From the NCBI GenBank assembly GCA_027924585.1, contig BSBM01000190.1, positions 4,226,501 through 4,290,500 on the forward strand: a stretch of DNA of 64,000 bases, written 5' to 3'. Below are positions 1-10,382 of the stretch, piece by piece (within the stretch, counting starts at the first letter, position 1; every line of letters starts with the position of its first letter). The notes below the pieces were generated by a model that saw nothing but the letters and a program-made list of their open reading frames with translations, was not told the DNA's origin and did no database searches. A program made the position numbers and the translations under genes. This DNA is from Larix kaempferi (Eukaryota; Streptophyta; Pinopsida; Pinales; Pinaceae).

Positions 1-149
1 GATCCAAGTGATCATAACAAGCATCCAACATGATGCATATACATATACATGATCCAACTGATCATAACAAGCATCCAACATGATGCATATACATATACAT
101 GATCCAACTGATCATAACAGGAATCCCACATGATGCATATACAGAGCAG
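1..149. repeat. 50-bp tandem repeat, three copies
   Basis: Three near-identical 50-bp units start at 1, 51 and 101. Each contains the phrases TGATCATAACA and ACATGATGCATATACA. The third unit is diverged at its end. A related but not identical array lies at 41990-42440 in Copia-3, also on the 3' side of its RT/RNase H remnant. The array may continue left of the window. Confidence 0.9.
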
Positions 150-276
150 TAACTGGAGCATCATTCTGATGCTCATCATCCAACACTTACATCCACAGCC
201 ATGGGAAGGATCCTCCTCTCACCATGCTTGGAATGGCTCCAACAAATGTGTCCATCACTTCTTACTCAAAGTGTCA

Positions 277-480
277 TCAATTTGAAGAACACCAAGCAAG
301 AAAGTTGTCCTGACATCCATCTGGTGTATCTTCCATTTCATCACTTGCTTTGTATTTCTCTATGTTGCCTTCTACAACATGCTTGATCTTATAGATCCAC
401 ATGGAAGTCACAACAGACTTCCTTTCAGGTCTTGGGACCACATCCCAAACATCATTCTTCATGATCGACGGATCATGTCA
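277..480 (-). pseudogene. Copia reverse transcriptase N-terminal remnant (Copia-1)
   Basis: The minus-strand translation starts with the Copia RT entry motif NDVWDVVPRPE, followed by VVTSMWIYKIKH. This matches the same region of Copia-4 (51871-51960) and Copia-3 (43620-43700). After about 35 codons an internal deletion of roughly 30 codons and a frameshift follow. The sequence then resumes, out of frame, in the segment that encodes the first catalytic aspartate region (HQMDV-like). No YVDD box or RNase H remains. It is non-functional. Upstream, 481-591 encodes an acidic stretch (KLSIEDIEYIEV) that normally precedes the RT domain. Confidence 0.85.
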
Positions 481-591
481 TTCTTCCCGGATCTTGGGAA
501 CTTCAATATATTCAATATCTTCAATAGATAACTTTGTTGCTGGAACAAATGTTGTAGTCCTTCTTTTGTAGGTGCTCGTATACGATCTTTC

Positions 592-1653
592 CTACAAAAG
601 AAGTTAAATTGCATGATTAGAAACTTCTCATAGTTTTCAAAACAAATTCTTACACATAAAGAAATATGTCATACAGTCATGCAATTATTTTTGCCAATGC
701 TTCAATACAACATTTATCCATATCCCATAAAATTCTAGATGCCTTCCAATCTCTACCGGAACATTGTTAAGAGTTTGCACTACTCCCAACATGTCAGCAA
801 AGAGGTTTCATTCTAGATAAGTAGCAATGGAATGTTATACAGTTCCATAGGCCACTTACCCATCCCATGCATATTAGTAGTATACTGTTCATTAATGCAA
901 TTATTCTAATATGCATAATACACACCCTCAGTCTATGAACATAAGCATATACATCATTGAACAATATTATTTAAACAAACACATATGCAAGAAATGAAAA
1001 TTCAAATACTTATATTTGTTTGGTTTGTAGGTTGGACTTCCTCTCAATATTTGCTTCCTTGTAGGAACTACTAGAGTGTGCTCCCTCTTGATCTTTGCTT
1101 CCTGGATTACCTATCTTTGCACTTATATCCATCCTCGATTACTATGCATACTTACTAGTATCATCATTGTGTTACCCTCGAGATCTCATACATACATTCA
1201 TTAGTATAATCTTAATACTATCAAAAACATTATGATTCTAAGTAATCTTAAACATGTATGGTCAAGATCATTTCATATACAGATAATAAACATTAGTATT
1301 CAAGGTTTCAAGGAATACTTCTTTTACTCGTGCATATTCTTTATTTGACCAAAAGACTTGTCTGGTTAGTCATATCATAAATCAATGTAAGAGACATAAT
1401 ATGCATAAACCCTTGATTACTTACATTTCTAACTTCATGAATAATCATTATCAACCATGCCATGTAAACTTATATAAGAGATCCTAACACAAGGTAGGAT
1501 TCTAACTTGATATAGGAAAAACATACTTGGATTAGCATGCTATCTAGTAATGTCTAACATACCCGCATAATGTCTTCTTGTTCTCTTCAATGACTTGTGC
1601 TAATAACCTACATATCTCATAGGTTAACCATTATAGAACCAAGTTATACATAC
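592..1653 (-). other. Putative leader intron 2 of Copia-1
   Basis: On the minus strand this segment starts with GACGAG|GTATG (donor at 1653) and ends TTTTGTAG|GAAAGATC (acceptor at 593-592). The homologous boundaries occur at 33273-34175 in Copia-2 and 60656-61577 in Copia-5. The interior is AT-rich and non-coding. Use as an intron is inferred from the GT-AG ends and their conservation. Confidence 0.5.
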
Positions 1654-1763
1654 CTCGTCAGTAGATCTTCTATGTGATCCATGATAATGGATGAATCTTT
1701 GTCTTCATGTATCCATGGTCATATGTTCTTGAACTAGAACATGATTTGTCTTTCTTAATGTAC

Positions 1764-1982
1764 CTTTCATGTTAGCAGACAACATAACCCTCATACAACA
1801 CCACAACGCATTTGTACAATCATAAGTGTCAAAACCCTAGTCAATGAATATCTTCTATCATGCATTCATAATTTTATTAAGGTGATACGACAAGTCAAAA
1901 AATTAATCAAGATTGTACTAACCGTAATAATATGAAGACAAACATATCGTAAACTTAATCATGAATAGATTTTGAAATATAC
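1764..1982 (-). other. 219-bp GT-AG segment of the Copia-1 leader (putative intron 1)
   Basis: On the minus strand the segment begins TTACAG|GTATATT and ends GAAAG|GTACATT. It is exactly 219 bp, as is its counterpart at 60374-60592 in Copia-5. In Copia-2 the flanks are joined with the segment missing (junction 33201/33202). See the finding on precise loss. Confidence 0.55.
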
Positions 1983-3267
1983 CTGTAAGTCATACCTGCC
2001 AAGATTGCTTTTGGTCTTCTTATGTAAGGTATTAACCTCAACTCCCTCTGAAACGGGAACTTCTTCACTTATGCAGGTGACCATACCATTCTCTTCTAGA
2101 ATTAACCCGATCCACTTGTTTTGTAGAAACTAGATCGAGCTGGATTAGGGTTTGTCATAGAAACCCTAAAAATTCAAAGTTTTAATTTCAAACTTTTGAA
2201 AGGATAGAAAGATGTGCCTTGATGAGCTGATCAAGCTGGTATACTCAGAATTTGAAAGCTGCAAAGTTTCACCCCTCAAAATTGCCTTTGAAACTTTTGA
2301 ATCTTCTGGACAGGATCCCGAACTAGAGTTTGATAAGTCCCACCCTTCTTCCCAACCAAAAGGTTCGATCCAAAGCTCTAAAATTCAATTTTTTTGAGGA
2401 GCTTCTAGCCGTGGTCACAGACTTAAAAAATTCCAACTTTTGCAGAAGCCCTAATTTTCCATTTTTCAGATCAAAGACCCGAACTAGGGTTTGATCAAGC
2501 TCGGCCTTCTGCCCAACCAAAATATTTGATCGTGGTCTCTAAATTTTTATTTTTATGAATAGCATTCAGCCGTGGTCTCCGATTAGAAAAATTCCAACTT
2601 TCTTCGAAACCCTATTTCCTGGAGCCATGAATGAAGGTGCTCAAAATCCAATTCTATTTTGACAGAAATATGCACCTGATTGTTTCTAGTGTAAATCCGA
2701 AATTTGAATCCACAGGGTCTGAAACTTGTACCTCGGGTAGCCTGACCTGTCATCTTTCCAACCCCATAGGTTTGACCTCAATTGGATTCTCTGAGAGATA
2801 TTTATGCCAAGTTTCGCAACATGACCTTTTTATGTGATAAAAAAGGAGAGCGAAATTGTACGGAGTGCCACGTGTCACTGGTTCACTTTCGGCCTCTGAA
2901 CCTTCAGCCTATTAAATTAAAGTCCATTCCCTACCTGTCACGTTTTCCAAAATTTCATTTGGATATTCCTATCCCATGTTATGACCTTTTTTCCTAGGTC
3001 ACCTATTATTGACTCGGATTTGGAAGAGGCAGAAACCCTAGATTTTACAGATCATAAAACATAGAGCACAATGAATTAGAAGTTGTGCTTCAGACACAAG
3101 GTACATGGGGATCTTATATTCGATCTGTAAGAGTTTTAGATCCTAAAACCTCTCCAAATTGAATTTATAGTGAAAGGGATACGATGACTGGTGTTTTCTA
3201 TATCAAGCCCTAGCTTCGCAAGTGCAACAAGTGTCATAAATGCCATACCATGCCTTCTTTCAGGCTA
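1983..3267 (-). other. Copia-1 untranslated leader
   Basis: This is non-coding leader between PBS and the first GT-AG segment, homologous to 31796-33201 and 59596-60373. It contains repeated phrases such as AAACCCTA and CCGAACTAGGG that mark internal duplications of about 160 bp (2290-2360 against 2470-2530). No ORF longer than about 70 codons is present and none resembles a known protein. Confidence 0.7.
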
Positions 3268-3279
3268 GCTCTGATACCA
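3268..3279 (-). other. Primer-binding site (tRNA-iMet type)
   Basis: The minus strand reads TGGTATCAGAGC, the standard plant Copia PBS complementary to the 3' end of initiator tRNA-Met. It directly abuts the LTR end TAACA. Confidence 0.9.
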
Positions 3280-3509
3280 TGTTAGTTTTTTAGAATTTTA
3301 AATCTGATATAGGGTCTTAACTTAGAGAATAACATGTACATCATATCTATAGCATATCAATCATGGACACAATAATGCATGCACACAAGAGACACCAAGT
3401 TTCACCGGGGAAAACCAAGAAGGTGAAAAACCCTGCAACTTCCTCACAGATAGATAGAGAAATGATACAATCCAAGTACAGGAGATAGTCCTCCTAGCAG
3501 TATCTTCTG
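3280..3509 (-). repeat. Family B Copia LTR fragment (Copia-1 5' LTR, 3' part)
   Basis: The plus strand starts TGTTAG next to the PBS. The fragment is colinear with the LTR at 40565-40800 and with the end of 48127-48725. It is cut at about 3509, within the sequence that in Copia-3 continues into the CTCCTCCTCC region. Confidence 0.85.
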
Positions 3510-4354
3510 GTGATGCAAATAGTCCTCCAAGATTTTAACCAAAGATTCACAACATTGTTAAATAATTTTAGCGATGCAACAAAACATGCTGAGGAATGCT
3601 TGGTAGAATATTATACAACAGCTCTTAAATCCCCGCTAGCAATGCTCATCAAGAGAACGAAAAATCCTACCCTAACAGAAAATATTGAAGAATCCAAGAA
3701 AGTAGAAGAAGAGGCTGACAGCATCGCCAAACATGCTCTCGATGTAGAGGTCAAGCCAGCAGCTATTAAGAAACCTTTCCTATTAACTAGGGATAAAGAA
3801 GAATCCGCAACAGATTTAGAAAATGTCATAAAATGATGCAAAAAATATCCAATAAGATTGTAGATCTAGAGAAAAATAAGGCAACCAGTTCTTCAAGGCC
3901 ACCTTTCAAGCCATTCTATAAAAAGAAAAAAGAAAATAGACCATAAACCCCACCGGTAAACAATTCCGTTGTACTAAACTTAAATGAAATAGGAATGGAC
4001 CACTTCTGCACTTTCCATCAAGAACAACACTCGGAAAAAAGCTGTCCATAGTGGATCAATTCGATGAGTTTAGTAATGAACCAAATGTTAGATGCACAAA
4101 TGCCTGAGCAAAAAAATCCCGAACAAGAACCAATTCCTGAGAAGGAAGAGTGTATTCCCGACACTATGATGATCCTTTGGGATTGGACTCCTACCCAAGA
4201 ACCATCTTGTGAAGATTTCGTTGATGAACTGCAAACATCATCTATTAATATCACTACTAGGAGTAAAGGCCCAGCAATTGATCTGGCAGTAGAAGAACCT
4301 AAAGCCAGATCTAATCAAATACCGAAAAGGAACATAACTGTCATTCCACCCTAA
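3510..4354 (+). pseudogene. Gag C-terminal half (Gypsy-1)
   Basis: This is the C-terminal half of a Gypsy gag, starting abruptly in a helical, charged segment (QDFNQRFTTLLNNF) because the element is truncated. Stops occur at 3834 and about 3943, with the frame resuming at 4064. Around 4004-4050 the translation has a CHHC-type zinc knuckle (FCTFHQEQHSEKSC), the form seen in Tat-lineage nucleocapsids. The 4064-4354 part is Pro/Glu-rich linker (QMPEQKNPEQEPIPEKEE) and ends ITTRSKGPA, a sequence commonly found just before protease. The natural start is missing. Confidence 0.75.
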
Positions 4355-4384
4355 CCCAAGACAAATCCATCAGTTTCTCCCCTG

Positions 4385-5836
4385 GTGACTAAAGAACCAA
4401 ACTCAGAAGTAACCAAACAGCCACAAGCTTCTTCAAACAAAACAGAAAATCAATCGAAAGTTTCAAAGGAATGTAACATGAGCTATGATATAATCGAAGA
4501 TATTAAGAAAACAAAAGCAAATGTTTCCATTTTTTATATGTGTATCTTGCCACAACAAAGAAAGAAATTGATGGAGGATTTTGATCCACAAACAAGTACT
4601 TCATTAGAAAACATCGATGAAAACCCAGAAATTAATGAAGCATGTATTGGTGGAAAATCAAAATCTCAAATTCTCCCTTTCCTCTTAACTTTTGAGATTT
4701 TTAATCACAATCTTCACAATTGTTTGGTAGACTCTGGTGCTAGCTCAAATGTCATGCCTATATCTATTTGCAGGAATATTAATGGGAAACCTATCCCTTC
4801 CCCATCTCAAATCATTCAATTAGATAGAATTGTTGTCAAGGTTATTGGTGAATTGAAAGATGTGCTTATTAGGTTGTCATCCAATTCTAGAGTATGCCAA
4901 TTCATTGATATAATGGTGGTTGATATCCCTAAGGTGTATGGTTTAATTTTGAGTAGGGACTGGTCTGCGAAATTGAATGGTTATTTTGCAACGAATTGGT
5001 CTCATTTGTGGCTTCCCTATCAAAATAGGCAAAATCAAATCAAGATATCAAGAGAGCCACACATGAAACAAAATGTTACTCAGCTAGAGGAAAAAAATGA
5101 AGTTGTAGCTTTTTCATCTTCAGTGTTAGGGAACTATTTCTTAGAAATCAAACCTGGAAATTATCAATCAGAAGATGCTAGCCATGATTCAGACAAACAG
5201 TCTGATCTCCTTCATTTTTCATGGACTAATGATATTGATTGTAACATAGTAAATGTAGTTACTAACTTAGTTAAAAGAGAAGATACTTTTTGGACTCTCT
5301 ACTTTGATGGCTCCAAAACTCAAGAAGGATCAGGAGCTGGTTGTGTTTTAATTGACTCCAAAAGAAACAAGCATTTTTTATCTTGTACGTTAGAATTTGA
5401 ATGTACGAATAATACTGTTGAGTATGAAGCTCTAATCCATGGGTTAAAGAAAGATGTTGGTTTGAATGTAAAAAATTTGAAAGTCTTTGGTGATTCAGAA
5501 ATAGTGGTCAGGAAAATAAGGAATACAATTCATTGCCTCTTACCACACTTAAATGGTTATCAAGCTAATGTTTGGGATCTGATTTTATGTTTTGATGCTT
5601 TCAATATTAATTTTGTTCCTAGGTTGAAGAATGTTGCAGGTGATTTGTTATCAACCTCTGCCTCGAGATTAGTGCCCACTAATAACAAATGCTCTATTGA
5701 ATTAATTTTCAGGCCTTCTGTTCCGAATAACATCACAAATCTCAAGGTATTTGATGACGATGACCAGATCATTAGTTTCTTAACAAATGAAGATGTCTTC
5801 CAAGAGGCTATAATAGATGAAGAACGACATGATTAA
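4385..5836 (+). pseudogene. Aspartic protease plus extra RNase H (Gypsy-1)
   Basis: This is one uninterrupted 483-codon frame. Residues about 95-215 are a retropepsin: catalytic LVDSGASSNVMP (D116) and the flap/second motif region VYGLILSRDW. Residues about 300-425 are a type I RNase H with all four carboxylates: FDGSK (D308), NNTVEYEAL, VFGDSE and NVAGDLLSTSAS. This second RNase H lies upstream of RT, separate from the usual one at 6950-7450. Extra archaeal-like RNase H domains are known in Tat elements. Here the domain is fused behind protease. No stop interrupts it, while the neighbouring RT is broken, which makes it the best preserved enzyme of the element. Confidence 0.85.
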
Positions 5837-5857
5837 GATTGACAAAATAAATATGCC

Positions 5858-6142
5858 ATGAAGGGAAAATTCATGACCAAAGGCATGAGAACTCTTGAAG
5901 CGTTATTTGATTTACAAAGCAAGTTCAGAAGACCTATGAATGCTAAGACTCACAGCTCATCCATGCAACATGAGTTAATAAATTTGGGCACAGAAGCTGA
6001 ACCGAAATACATTAATCTCGGTAGGATTTGTATGCCTAACGAGAGAAGTAAATTCATCAAATTATTCCAGCAATATAATGATGTGTTTGATTGGACCTAT
6101 GATGATCTGAAGACATACGATACCCACATCATTCAACAATAA
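5858..6142 (+). pseudogene. Pre-RT linker segment (Gypsy-1)
   Basis: This 94-codon frame contains INLGTEAEPKYINLG and FIKLFQQYNDVFDWTYDDL, the conserved Gypsy stretch immediately before the RT palm. A paralogous stretch appears at 57130-57700 in Gypsy-2 and 20860-21060 in Gypsy-3. It is separated from the preceding ORF by a stop at 5834-5836 in the same region and ends at a stop before RT. It is part of the pol polyprotein. Confidence 0.8.
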
Positions 6143-6149
6143 TACCAAT

Positions 6150-7451
6150 GAAGGAAGGTGTAAAACCTTTTCAACAACAATTAAGAAGGATGCATCCAAT
6201 GCTCGAGCCTCTTATTCAAAAAGAGTTAAAAAAATTGTTGGATGCCAAGATTATTTTTAAAGTCTGACATTCTGAATGAGTAGCTAATCTAGTTCCCGTA
6301 CGGAAGAAATCGGGAGAAATCAGACTGTGCCTCCAATGGAACAAATCTTGCAGATGGTGTCAGGATCATAACTTTTTTCCTTACAGGATGGTTTTTCTGT
6401 CTACAACCAAGTTCTAGTAGTAGAAAAAGACCGACTCAAGACCACTTTCCGTACAAAGTGGGGAACCTTTGCATATCGAAGAATGCCTTTTGGCTTAATT
6501 AACGCAGGAGCTACATTTCAGCGAGCCATGGACATCGCTTTTTGAGGATTGGACGGTCAATGTGTATTAGTATACTTAGACGATGTGACAGTTTTTTTGA
6601 AGAAAAGGGAAGACCATGTTTTCCACCTAAAGAAAATCTTTGATCACTGCAGGAAGTATGGTATCTCTTTAAACCCTAAGAAAAGTGTTTTCGCTGTTCT
6701 TGACGGTAAACTTTTGGGTCATGTCATCTCAAAGGAGGGAAGCTCGATAGATCAAGAGAGAGTACAAGATATCAACAAGATTCCCATGCCCCATAGCAAA
6801 AAGTCTATGCAATCATTCATGGGCACCATAAATTTTGTTCGAAGGTTCGTACCAGACTTCGCTCAGATCGTTAAACCTTTGCAACAAATGGTCAAGTAGA
6901 GTGTACAATTTCAGTGGACAGACTTAGAAAAGGTTGCATTTAAATAAATCAAAGCTGTCATAGCCAAGGCACCTTATTTAAGAAGCCCAGACTTCGATAA
7001 ATATTTTATTATGTATACTTTTGCTTCTGATAACTCTCTTGTAGTTGTGCACACTCAAAAGGCGGAATCAGGAGATGAATGCCCAATTTATTTTATGAGT
7101 ACCAGTCTATAAGGCACTGAACTGAGCTACCCCATTGTAGATAAGCAAGCATATGCAGTTTTCGAAGTAGTAAAGTAGTTCAAGTCGTATATTCTGAAAA
7201 TTATAACTAAATTCATAGTTCCTCATCCCGCTGTCAGATCTCTTTTCGTTTAGAAAGAATTGGGAGAAAGAAGAGGAAACTGGGTCACTGCTCTTCAAGA
7301 GTATGACTTAGAATTCAAACCAGCCACTATTATCAAAGGTCAAGGTTTATGCAAATTGCTTACTCAAAATCCAATTGATGAAGAGCTAGATTGGAGGAAT
7401 GAAGCTGAACTGAACATGATTGATATATGTCCAATTTTTACAATGCCATAG
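6150..7451 (+). pseudogene. Reverse transcriptase and canonical RNase H (Gypsy-1)
   Basis: RT starts with FQQQLRRMHPMLEPLI near 6165, then NLVPVRKKSGEIRLC (6290-6325). A frameshifted, partly deleted middle follows, then the catalytic box YLDD at about 6573 within VLVYLDDVTVF. The connection segment SFMGTINFVRRFVPDFAQ is at about 6812. RNase H follows: DKYFIMYTFASDNS (about 6997), SYPIVDKQAYAVF (about 7125), and GNWVTALQEYDLEF (about 7276). Stops at 6897, 7110, 7176 and 7251, plus frameshifts between 6250 and 6540, make it inactive. Only 6549-6899 remains open over the palm end and thumb. Confidence 0.85.
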
Positions 7452-7568
7452 TCTTGGTACAGAGACCTAGTGCATTATCTACAGTTAGGTTACTTGCCAG
7501 AGCACTAGAATCCAAAGCAAAGAAGAGCTCTCCATCTCAAATCAGCAGCATATCGAATCATTGAAGGA

Positions 7569-8570
7569 GTGTTGTTCAGGAAGAATTATGATAGCATTTT
7601 CCTCAGATGTTTGGAGAAAGAAGATGCGAGTAATGTGATCAAAGAATTACATGATGGCCCCGCTGGGGGAAATTACTCTGGAGATACTACAGCTCATAAA
7701 ATCCTCAGGGCTGGGTACTATTGTCCCACTCTTTTCAGGGATTCCCATGCCTATGCTAGAAATTGTGACATATTCCAAAGAACTACCGAAAAGTTACCAA
7801 AGGTAGATGGACCCTTGAAGCCAGTTATTATCTCTGAACCATTCGAGCAATGGGGCATAGATATTATCGATGAAATAAACCCCAATTCCTCGCTACAACA
7901 CCACTATATTCTAATGACTATAGATTATTTTACAAGATGGGTTGAATATGTTCCGCTACGTAAAGTAAATGAAGATGCAGTCATAAACTTCCTGAAGGAA
8001 CACATCATAACTAGGTTTGGGGTTCCAATTTCCCTAGTCTTTGATAATGCACCTTATTTTTCATCAATGAAGGTTAATGAATTCATGTATGAGAAAGGAA
8101 TTAAACTACATTATTCATCCAATTACTATCCCTAAGGAAATGGATTAGCTAAGTCTACCAATAAAAATCTCATCTAAATCCTTAAGAAAACCGTGATTGA
8201 AAATCAGAGAAGCTAGCACATAGCCCTCCCAAATGCCTTATGGGAAGACTGAGTCACTCCCAAGAATGCCTTAGGGGTTTCCCTGTTCACCGTAGTCTAT
8301 GGCAAGGAAGCCATCCTTCCTCCAAATATTTTACTCCCATCCTTGCAATTGGCCCAAGCCTCTGAAGGTTATAGCAGTCCAGCCCTACAATCCATAATTG
8401 ATACCCTACTAAAACTTGAAGAATCACGACAGAAAGCCAAAGACCAATTCTATCACCACCAAGACATAGTCAAAGAATGGTTTGATAAGAAGAAATATGG
8501 TAAAATAAATTTCGAAGTAGGTTGCTTAGTTCTGAAATGGGACCACATTTTGGCCCTCAGAGAGTTGTAA
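7569..8570 (+). pseudogene. Integrase (Gypsy-1)
   Basis: The first 188 codons are open. They hold an HHCC zinc-binding domain (ELHDGPAGGN, ARNCDIFQ) and the DDE core: WGIDIID (first D), then LVFDNAPYF (second D). The expected third acidic region follows a stop at 8133 (YP*GNGLAKSTNK, E apparently lost). After two more stops, 8343-8570 carries the C-terminal part, LLKLEESRQKAKDQFYHHQ. It resembles the Gypsy integrase tail in which a helical stretch precedes the GDLVL-like motif, here VGCLVLKW. It is inactive. Confidence 0.8.
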
Positions 8571-8934
8571 AGAAGTTTGAGTCAAAGTTTCCTTTTGCCT
8601 TATCACCGTTATGATAAGAGTGATCACTGTATTCTTTGGAGCTAAACTATGAAGACATTGTGTTGCACATGTAACTAACACTATGTAAGTTTCCTGACCA
8701 TGAGATGAGTTTGTTTTAGATATTTGTGTTCACCAGTGAATTGCCAATTGTTGTTGTTGCAACACCCCCACAAAAAAAATTCTTTGAATATTGAGGCCCC
8801 TCCTTTTTTTAAAAGAGAGAAAACCTAGAAATTTAAGGCCATCAAAGTCTTTTCTTACATAGTTCTCTTTAGAGATAGGTCCTTAGCTTGCTCCCTTTAA
8901 TTCTTTTTTCTGTTTTTTGACTAAGCAAAAGACT
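8571..8934 (+). other. Non-coding spacer after integrase (Gypsy-1)
   Basis: This holds no credible ORF. It contains short homopolymers (A at 8772, T at 8804) and no identified signal. Confidence 0.5.
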
Positions 8935-9460
8935 TAAGTTTTCAGCCACAATGGCGAAGTTTTTAAAGTAAAGATTCCGAGGTGGCAGAGGTTTTGGATC
9001 AACCTTTTCGAAAATGGTGGAAGAAAAGATCGAGTCAAGCCGTAGCGGCACTTTTAGCATAACTTTTCCGCAACAGCAGAAGATCTGGGCCAATCTTGCC
9101 AAAACGGTGGAATAAGTTCACGAGAATCTTCTGCAATGATGAAGAAAATGCAACTAAATCTCCCGCAGTGGAGAAAAGAGAAAATTTTGTCAAAATTTGG
9201 CAGAAAAGCTTACCCTTTTTTCTCAAAAAATGGTGGAAGGAATCAGGTAACGCTTCCACAACGGCGGATAAAATGGCACTTTTTAACCTTTCCCACAAAT
9301 GCAAAAGCACTCACATAACCTTTCCGCAACGGTGGAGAAACTCGATTAAGTTTTCTGATTCGCAATTTTGCGTCGTTCTTCTGCAGATGAACTCTAGTAA
9401 TTCTCCTGAAATGGCAGGCAAACTCATTGATTCTTTCCGCAATGGTCGAAAAAGTTGAAC
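8935..9460. repeat. Diverged tandem array of a hairpin motif (Gypsy-1)
   Basis: A motif close to TTTCCGCAACGGCGGAAAA recurs about 12 times at roughly 40-50 bp spacing (around 8945, 9010, 9065, 9100, 9130, 9162, 9225, 9257, 9290, 9325, 9405 and 9437). In the best copies TTCCGC and GCGGAA can pair around a short loop. Several diverged copies keep a complementary shape with different bases. Short ORFs here on both strands are by-products of the repeat. Confidence 0.7.
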
Positions 9461-9583
9461 AAGTCCTTCCAGTTTGACGACCGCACTTAATGTTGAATGT
9501 GCCGATTTGACCCATCCGTATGCCTTATTAACCCCGTTTTATTTTCGCATCTACCCTATTAATGGCTCGCACGCGTCAAAATC

Positions 9584-9594
9584 CTTTATATAGG
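9584..9594 (+). promoter_or_regulatory. Putative internal TATA box upstream of the extra ORF
   Basis: CTTTATATAGG is a good plant TATA box inside the element, well away from the LTR. It sits about 0.8 kb before the start of the extra ORF and just after the hairpin array. The downstream region is open for a 5' untranslated exon. Function is inferred from position and motif only. Confidence 0.4.
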
Positions 9595-9737
9595 ATGTGA
9601 ACTCCATTGATATTCTCATTGTTTGAATTGGTTGGAGAGCTCTTTCCCGTTTTCGTTTGAAGTCACAAAGCACCTACTCCATGCTCATTGGTTTCACAGC
9701 AAACGTCAACATCCACATAACGTTCATCTCTTCATAG

Positions 9738-10371
9738 GTTAGTACCCTTTCAGACATCATAAGCTCAGTTGCAGTGGTTCTTTCTCATCGAGAAAAAAGC
9801 TTAATTCATCGTTTGGTTCGTTTTATCCTAGCCATGGCAGGATTCTCAGACTAACTGTGGGCATAGCTGACCCATGCTCACACCCAACTAGGAACCCTAA
9901 ATCCCTTTTTGTGAACATAAAATCCTCTAGAACCTCAAGCACCCACTACGTAACTGTTAAGAGAACCTGCGGCATACCTATGCCCGTCATGGAAGCCACT
10001 GGCTTGGTGAATTTGAGACTGACCCTATCCACCCTTACGCAAAAGATATAGGGATTTCTACGCAACTGTGGAGTTCTACGACTTTCTGTACTATGAAACA
10101 TGTTATTATCATGTCATTTCTCATGCCATAGAAATTAGTATACTCAGAGTTACTTTGTGTGCATTGCTCTTATATTTCGCAGTTGCAATATCAACCTATA
10201 GAATTAATCAAATTAAAGTTTTACATAGGATTATAAGGAGCTATAACATTTTGAAATTTGCAAATTAATGATGAAATAAGCATAGCTAGAAGGTTTTAGT
10301 CAGCATTTAGGCCTCAATATTCTGAGTAATATGATAGTTTAAATTGCTGACATTGTGCCCTATGCCTACAG
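9738..10371 (+). other. Putative 5'-UTR intron before the extra ORF
   Basis: The donor reads TTCATAG|GTTAGTACC. The acceptor reads ATGCCTACAG|GATT, with a CTGAC branch-point-like string at 10346. The ATG of the extra ORF (10383) follows the acceptor by 11 bases. Together with the TATA box at 9584 this would give a short leader exon, an intron of about 630 bp and a coding exon. A short, unrelated ORF at 9857-10051 would lie inside the intron. Confidence 0.4.
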
Positions 10372-10382
10372 GATTTTTTCAA

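Larger units (their letters stand above)
1..3509 (-). mobile_element. Copia-1: truncated Ty1/Copia element, family B LTR
   Basis: This is a minus-strand Copia remnant. Reading leftward from 3509 it has an LTR fragment, a PBS, a long leader with GT-AG intervening segments, a short RT remnant and 50-bp tandem repeats at the window edge. The leader matches the plus-strand leaders at 31.8-34.2 kb and 59.6-61.6 kb. The LTR end matches the minus-strand LTR at 40565. Gag, protease and integrase are absent, so this is a non-autonomous or internally deleted copy. Its LTR stops abruptly at 3509, where Gypsy-1 gag begins. No target duplication can be paired because both outer ends are missing. Confidence 0.8.

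Noticed and set aside
9035-9515. Overlapping 60-120-codon ORFs on both strands
   Set aside because: They overlie the hairpin array, conflict with one another, and have no similarity to known domains.
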